Origin: Devosia faecipullorum | GTDB lineage: Bacteria; Pseudomonadota; Alphaproteobacteria; Rhizobiales; Devosiaceae | DNA: 64,000 nucleotides | Reading direction: 5' to 3' | Assembly: GCF_015158295.1 (NCBI RefSeq) | Contig: NZ_JACDXV010000002.1 | Location: 475,001 to 539,000 of the forward strand | Part shown: positions 59,422 to 64,000 of the stretch, piece after piece | Layout: the number at the start of each line of letters is the position of its first letter | Position numbering within the stretch: the stretch's first letter is position 1 | Made by a program: the position numbers and the translations under genes | The notes under the pieces: model-generated | Told to the model about the DNA's origin: nothing | The model's input: the letters and a program-made list of their open reading frames with translations, nothing else | Database searches by the model: none

Positions 59422-60945
59422 CTATTCGGCCGCGCCGCGTTCGTCGCTGAGCGCGTCGGGGCCATTGGGGTCGCCGGGGGCGGTTTCGACACCGAGATCG
59501 GGGAAGGCGACGATGCGTGCTCCGCGGAAATCGGTGCGCAGGACGATGAGGCCGCGTTCCTCGAACCAGGTGAGGAGCCGCCGGGCGCGGCTGGAGGAAT
59601 GGGTGCCGTAAAGCCGGGCCAGAGTGGCGTCGGATGGGCAGGGGGCGGCGGCCAGCGCTGCCTGCGCGATGACGAGGAACACGCCCTGGACGTCATCGGT
59701 CAGGGTTTCGGAGAGGGCCAGGGCCTGCTGCCAGCCGTCGGAGGCAATGGTTTCGGCGTCAGGGGCGACGCGGGCCACGGCCAGAAGCCGCTTGAAGGCG
59801 GGCAGAGCCGGCGGTTCGCCCGGCACCCGGCGGATGCGGCAGCGCACCAGGAAATCCTGATAGAGCACGGCATGGGTGCGGAAACCGGCATCGGGATCGC
59901 TCAGCAATTCGGCCATGACAGATTGGATCTGCGCCTCGCGCTCGGCCTCGTCGATCTCGGGGAATAGCGAGGCCGGCTCCTCGGGCGCTTCAGCCCGTGC
60001 CCGGGCGCGGGCCTCGGCGACCTGGGCCAGAAGCTCATTGGTCGAGGGTGGCGGCGGCGGAGCCGAACGCCGCATGATGGGGCGGCTAAGCTCTTCTGGA
60101 TCCTGGGTAAAAATCAGATCGGCGGCATCGACAGGAGCATCGGGCAGCGGTGTCAGCTTGGGACTGGTGGAGCGGGCCGAGGTTTCGACCGGCCCGATGG
60201 TGACGGGCAGGGGGCGGCGGGAAATGGCCGGGCCGAGGGCAACGAAATGGCCGCGCGCCAGGTCGCGGAATTGCTCGGCCTGACGGCGATCCATGCCCAG
60301 AAGATCGGCGGCGCGGGCCATGTCGATGTCAAGAAAAGTGCGGCCCATCAGGAAGTTAGAGGCTTCGGCGGCGACGTTCTTGGCCAGTTTGGCGAGGCGC
60401 TGGGTGGCGATGACACCAGCAAGGCCCCTTTTGCGGCCCCGGCACATGAGGTTGGTCATGGCTCCGAGGGATAATTTGCGTGCTTCATCAGAGACTTCGC
60501 CGGCGGCGGCGGGGGCGAAGAGCTGGGCTTCATCGACGACGACGAGGACGGGATACCAGTAATCGCGGTCGGCGTCGAAGAGGCCGCCCAGGAAGGCGGC
60601 GGCGGCGCGCATCTGCTGCTCGACATCGAGCCCTTCGAGATTGAGCACCACCGAGACCCGGTGCTGGCGGACGCGGGCGGCGATGCGGGTCAATTCGTTT
60701 TCGGTGCGGGCGGCGTCGACCACCAGATGGCCGTAACGGTCTGACAGCGTTACGAAATCGCCCTCGGGGTCGATGACGCATTGCTGCACCCAGGGCGCGG
60801 ATTGTTCCAATAGACGGCGCAAAAGATGGGATTTGCCGGACCCGGAATTGCCCTGCACCAGAAGGCGCGTGGCCAGCAATTCCTCAAGGTCCATGTGGGC
60901 GGCGCCGGTTCCCCGGCTCTCTCCCATATCGATGGCGACCTGCAT
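59422..60945 (-). CDS. HerA/FtsK-like P-loop ATPase with C-terminal winged-helix-like region
   Basis: A 507-residue protein. Walker A is GNSGSGKSHLLRRLLEQS (about 33-50) and Walker B LVVVDEAQLF (about 135); RGRKRGLAGVIATQRLAKLA and FLMGRTFLDIDMARAADLLG follow the HerA/VirB4-type core. A proline-rich, charged linker (about 290-345) precedes a helical C-terminal domain with a winged-helix look (ARLYGTHSSSRARRLLTWFE). The role is unknown: hexameric DNA or protein translocase is inferred. It overlaps no neighbour and is monocistronic. Confidence 0.75.
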   Translation of the reverse strand: MQVAIDMGESRGTGAAHMDLEELLATRLLVQGNSGSGKSHLLRRLLEQSAPWVQQCVIDPEGDFVTLSDRYGHLVVDAARTENELTRIAARVRQHRVSVVLNLEGLDVEQQMRAAAAFLGGLFDADRDYWYPVLVVVDEAQLFAPAAAGEVSDEARKLSLGAMTNLMCRGRKRGLAGVIATQRLAKLAKNVAAEASNFLMGRTFLDIDMARAADLLGMDRRQAEQFRDLARGHFVALGPAISRRPLPVTIGPVETSARSTSPKLTPLPDAPVDAADLIFTQDPEELSRPIMRRSAPPPPPSTNELLAQVAEARARARAEAPEEPASLFPEIDEAEREAQIQSVMAELLSDPDAGFRTHAVLYQDFLVRCRIRRVPGEPPALPAFKRLLAVARVAPDAETIASDGWQQALALSETLTDDVQGVFLVIAQAALAAAPCPSDATLARLYGTHSSSRARRLLTWFEERGLIVLRTDFRGARIVAFPDLGVETAPGDPNGPDALSDERGAAE

Positions 60946-61079
60946 TGCTACTCCAGCGGGACGCGTTCACATCCTTAGGGCAGAAGCGAACGCACAGCGA
61001 CTAAAACTCCGCCCCTGTTAGCACGAGGACCGACCGATTCGGCCAATTTGCTAACGCATTGCTCACATTTGCGTCCGGC

Positions 61080-61166
61080 ATAATCGGAACTGGCCGATCC
61101 GGGTGGTTCATGCGCCGGTCGGCGGCGATGGATTGCCCGGACCAGCCGGGCAATGACGATAGAGGG
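61080..61166. repeat. Dispersed GC-rich palindromic repeat, one clear arm and one degenerate arm
   Basis: Clear arm GGATTGCCCGG-ACCAG-CCGGGCAATGACG (61129-61160); upstream GGCCGATCCGGGTGGTTCATG looks like the decayed partner arm. Between the ATPase gene and the ABC permease gene. Confidence 0.65.
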
Positions 61167-61197
61167 ATAAATCCCGGCAGGCGTTTCAAGGCACGCC

Positions 61198-63744
61198 CTA
61201 CAGGTCGCGCAGCAGCCGGGCGGGGCGCGAAGAGGCGGCGCGCAGGATGGTCATGGCGCCGAGCAGGGCAGTGATGAGGATGGCGACGGCGAGGACCAGA
61301 GCGATGACATCGGGCCGGTAGGTGAACTCGACTTCGAGCAGCAGCATGGAGACGAAGCGGCCAATGCCCAACCCGATGATCAGGGCAGGGATGGCGGCGA
61401 AGAAAGCCAGCAGGCCATATTGCAGGCAGGCGGTGGCGATCAGCTCGAACCTTGTGGCGCCCAGCACCTTGGTGATGATGGCGTCGGCCTCGCGCTGGCG
61501 GCGTCCGGTAGCGAGCGAGCCGATGAGCACCAGCAGGCCATTGCCCACGGCAAGACCGCCGACCAGAACGGCGGCAAAGGAGAGCTGGCTCAGCGCGTCG
61601 GTCACCTGCTTGAGCGTATCGCCCACCGAGACGAAACGGATGTCGGGCAATTCGCTGGCAAGCAGGCGGGTGACGTTTTCCTCCTGGCCGGGTGCGGCGG
61701 TGACGGCGGCAAACAGCGTCGTCGGATAAGCGTCGAGCACGCCGGGGGAGAAGGTGGCGAGAAAGTCGATGCCGCCCTGCCAGGAATAGTCGCGGAAGCT
61801 GGCAATGGTCACGGTGACTGCTTCGCCGAAGATGGAGAAGGTGAGGCTGTCGCCCAGATCGACGCCGAGACCGTTGCGCAGGCTCTGATGGAGGCTGACG
61901 AGGCCGGGGCCGGAATAATCGGGGGGCCACCATTGGCCCGCGGTGACGCGAGAGGAGGCGGGCAGCAGGGTGCGGAAGGTCAGCGGCACGTCTCCGGAAA
62001 GGAGGAAGGTAGCTTCCGGCCCCCTTGTGCGCAGGTTTTCCGCCGCAGTACCGGCGACATTGACCAGCGACCCGCGCAGCATGGGGGTCGAGACGAAGCG
62101 GGTCATGCCATGGCCGGCAGTGGCCAGGGCGGTCAGATCCTCGACTTCATCGGGAAAGAGGTCGGAGCCCACCAGGGTCGGCGCATCGAAGGCGGAGGCG
62201 CCGAGGAATTCCTGTTGCAGATTGGCCTGCATGACCAGAACGACGATGAGCATGCTCAGCGCCATGCCCGCCGAGACCACGATGGCGGCGGCATTCTGCC
62301 CGGCAGCGGCGATATTGCGCAGGGCATGGCGGATGATGCGCGGCCCCGCTTCGGGCAGGTGCGCGAGCCCGGCCTGCACCAGGCGGATGAAAACCTGGAA
62401 CAGGATGGCCGCGACGGCGCTGGCAAGGCCGAAGCCGGCGACCAAAGCCGCGTCCCCGGTCATCAGCCAGGCGAGGAGGAAGAAGGCGATGACGGCAGCC
62501 AGCAGCGGCGCGATCTGCCAGGAGAGCAGCAGCGCGCGCCAATCGACCGGCGGCGCATCGAGCCCCTTGGCGCGGAAGAGCAGGACCGGGCGGATGGTCT
62601 GGGCCTGTTGCAGGGGCAGATAGGCGAAGGTGAAGGCGGTGACCAGCCCGGTTCCGGCAGCGATCAGCAAGGGCTGGAGGTGAATGGCGGGGGCCAGCGG
62701 AATGCCGACGGCCGAGCCGATGGAGGGGATGATGAGATAGGCGACGGAGCCGCCGATGAGCAGGCCGATGCCGACGCCGACCAAAGCGAGGGCGGCCACC
62801 TGGGCAAAGAAATGGATGAAGACGCGGCCACGCCCCGCGCCCATGGAGCGCATGACGGCGATGATGCCGGAGCGTTCGGAGATATAGGCGCGCATGCCGG
62901 TCCATACGGATACGCCGCCGATCAGCAACGAGCCGAGCCCGACAATGACGAGGAAGCGCATGAACAGATCATAATAGCGCACCATCTGGCCCAGCCCGTC
63001 GCGGGCGGAGCGGATGGACCAGCCTTTGTCGCCGAAGGTCTCGGCGGCGGCGGCGAGGCCGGTTTCGAGATCGGCGCCATCGAGGCTGATCTTGTAGCGA
63101 TACCAGGTGCCCAGGCCCGGCAGGGGCGAGGAGCGGTCGCTGACCACGGCAAAGCCATCGGCGGTGATGAGCACCGGCAGGCCGAGGCGGAAACCGCGCA
63201 CCGGAGCGTCGGGCAATTTGCCCAGCGTGCCGCGCACCGAAAAGGTGGTGCCGCCCAGCCCGAACGTGTCGCCGACGCCAATGCCGAGCTGATCGAGCAT
63301 GACGGCATCGACCAGGGCGCCGGGATTGCCATCCTCTTCGGCGAGGAAAGCGGTGATATCCGCGCCCGCCGGTAATTGCGGGCTCGAAACCTGGCCGAAC
63401 AGCGGATAGAGCGGCCCGACGGCGCTGACATCGGCAAAGGCCTCGCCGTCCCAGGTCTCGGCGCGCAGATTGGTGTCGATGGTGTTGACCACGCGGCCCA
63501 GACGCTGCATGGCGGCGAATTCATCCGCATCGGCAAGACGGTCGGCGCGCGAGAGTTCGAGGTCGCCGCCCATGATTTCGGCGGCGCCGCTCTCGATGGC
63601 CCGGGTGATGCTGGCGCCTACCGAATTGACCCCGGCGATCAGGGCGGTGCCGACGGCAAGGCAGGTGACGAGCAAGAGAAAGCGGCGCAGATCGCCGCGC
63701 ATGTCGAGCAGGCCGATGCGGATGGCGGGCCAGAGCTTGGGCAT
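61198..63744 (-). CDS. ABC exporter permease of the FtsX/YbbP type
   Basis: An 848-residue inner-membrane protein with two FtsX repeats: an N-terminal helix and a large periplasmic domain (about 45-250), transmembrane blocks near 260-380 and 400-500, a second periplasmic domain (about 510-690) and a final helix block. Such YbbA/YbbP systems are mechanotransmitting exporters, often beside an arylesterase gene; the cargo is unknown. The ATG overlaps the ATPase stop by one base. Confidence 0.9.
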   Translation of the reverse strand: MPKLWPAIRIGLLDMRGDLRRFLLLVTCLAVGTALIAGVNSVGASITRAIESGAAEIMGGDLELSRADRLADADEFAAMQRLGRVVNTIDTNLRAETWDGEAFADVSAVGPLYPLFGQVSSPQLPAGADITAFLAEEDGNPGALVDAVMLDQLGIGVGDTFGLGGTTFSVRGTLGKLPDAPVRGFRLGLPVLITADGFAVVSDRSSPLPGLGTWYRYKISLDGADLETGLAAAAETFGDKGWSIRSARDGLGQMVRYYDLFMRFLVIVGLGSLLIGGVSVWTGMRAYISERSGIIAVMRSMGAGRGRVFIHFFAQVAALALVGVGIGLLIGGSVAYLIIPSIGSAVGIPLAPAIHLQPLLIAAGTGLVTAFTFAYLPLQQAQTIRPVLLFRAKGLDAPPVDWRALLLSWQIAPLLAAVIAFFLLAWLMTGDAALVAGFGLASAVAAILFQVFIRLVQAGLAHLPEAGPRIIRHALRNIAAAGQNAAAIVVSAGMALSMLIVVLVMQANLQQEFLGASAFDAPTLVGSDLFPDEVEDLTALATAGHGMTRFVSTPMLRGSLVNVAGTAAENLRTRGPEATFLLSGDVPLTFRTLLPASSRVTAGQWWPPDYSGPGLVSLHQSLRNGLGVDLGDSLTFSIFGEAVTVTIASFRDYSWQGGIDFLATFSPGVLDAYPTTLFAAVTAAPGQEENVTRLLASELPDIRFVSVGDTLKQVTDALSQLSFAAVLVGGLAVGNGLLVLIGSLATGRRQREADAIITKVLGATRFELIATACLQYGLLAFFAAIPALIIGLGIGRFVSMLLLEVEFTYRPDVIALVLAVAILITALLGAMTILRAASSRPARLLRDL

Positions 63745-64000
63745 TAGCGGGCCACCGGCGTTTCGGTCAATTCGCCCTGCATCATGGTGAAGACCCGGTC
63801 GGCGCGGGCGGCCAGGGCCGGATCATGGGTGATCAGCACCACGGCGGTCTTGTGGCTGCGGGCGAGATCGAACATCAGATCGACGACCACGGCCCCGGTC
63901 TTCTGGTCGAGATTGCCGGTGGGCTCGTCGGCCAGCAGCAGGGGCGGATTGGCCACACTGGCGCGGGCGAGGCCGACGCGCTGCTGCTCGCCCCCCGAGA
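63744..64000 (-). CDS. ABC transporter ATP-binding protein, LolD/YbbA type, 5' part off the window
   Basis: Only the C-terminal 85 or so residues are here: the signature SGGEQQRVGLARA is visible at the right edge, then LLLADEPTGNLD (Walker B with the LolD-type PTGNLD), and THDPALAARADRVFTMMQGE (H loop). It drives the YbbP-like permease encoded next. Start not in the window. Confidence 0.92.
   Translation of the reverse strand, partial: SGGEQQRVGLARASVANPPLLLADEPTGNLDQKTGAVVVDLMFDLARSHKTAVVLITHDPALAARADRVFTMMQGELTETPVAR

Overview
The window is 64 kb of high-GC chromosomal DNA from an alphaproteobacterium, most likely a member of the Hyphomicrobiales (Rhizobiales); a Devosia-like genus is my best guess, but that is inference. 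Supporting signs: the block hisN-like phosphatase / N-formylglutamate amidohydrolase / cpdR, a perfect TTAA-N7-TTAA (CtrA-type) box, a promoter that fits the alphaproteobacterial RpoH consensus (CTTG-N17-CCTATCT), KDPG aldolase, a DUF599 protein, an LptD with a CxxC pair, and TTT and TRAP carboxylate transporters. Almost all of the window is ordinary coding sequence. I see no prophage, insertion sequence, integrase, CRISPR array or rRNA.

Layout. 1-8 kb: MscS-type channel (5' end off the window), lytic transglycosylase behind a CtrA-type box, secreted esterase, VOC protein, bacterioferritin with its ferredoxin (bfd-bfr), DUF599 protein, Tas-like aldo/keto reductase and the initiator tRNA. 8-15.5 kb: a carboxylate uptake and activation cluster (crotonase, TctA, TctB, TctC, LysR regulator, class III CoA-transferase, D-2-hydroxyacid dehydrogenase). 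15.7-18.6 kb: lptD followed directly by a small LptE-like lipoprotein, away from the usual lptFG/surA neighbours. 18.5-27 kb: L-serine dehydratase, MhqD-type hydrolase, diguanylate cyclase, an LprI/DUF3298 protein, a TPR-acetyltransferase continuous frame, RidA-family protein, NadA and KDPG aldolase. 27-30.4 kb: modE-modA-modB without modC, with a palindromic candidate ModE operator, then an FMN-dependent lactate dehydrogenase. 30.3-32.1 kb: a COG4315 secreted protein, ECF sigma and anti-sigma operon. 32.3-40.2 kb: a TRAP system split into a binding-protein gene and a distant dctQM pair, with a Na/Pi cotransporter and an ABC-F ATPase between, then a PfkB sugar kinase.

40.2-50 kb: an AT-rich, inverted-repeat-bearing 720-bp gap, then gltBD, hpt, nadB and a small heat-shock gene with an RpoH promoter and a ROSE-like leader. 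50.1-54.3 kb: two terminator-ended candidate small RNAs, a lysophospholipase-like hydrolase, hisN-like phosphatase, N-formylglutamate amidohydrolase, cpdR and two valine tRNAs. 54.3-64 kb: PRC-barrel protein, PNPOx-family protein, msrB, hrpB helicase, aldose epimerase, a HerA/FtsK-like ATPase and a YbbA/YbbP-type ABC exporter that runs off the right edge. A family of short GC-rich palindromes (core near ATTGCCCGG-N4/5-CCGGGCAAT) recurs in six intergenic places.

The strongest leads are the two candidate sRNAs and the thermometer leader, the lptD-lptE-like pair, the TPR/GNAT in-frame fusion, the mod locus lacking its ATPase, and the repeat array upstream of gltB. I found no clear defence or secretion system. 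Every homology call was made by eye from motifs and remembered family sequences; no search was run.
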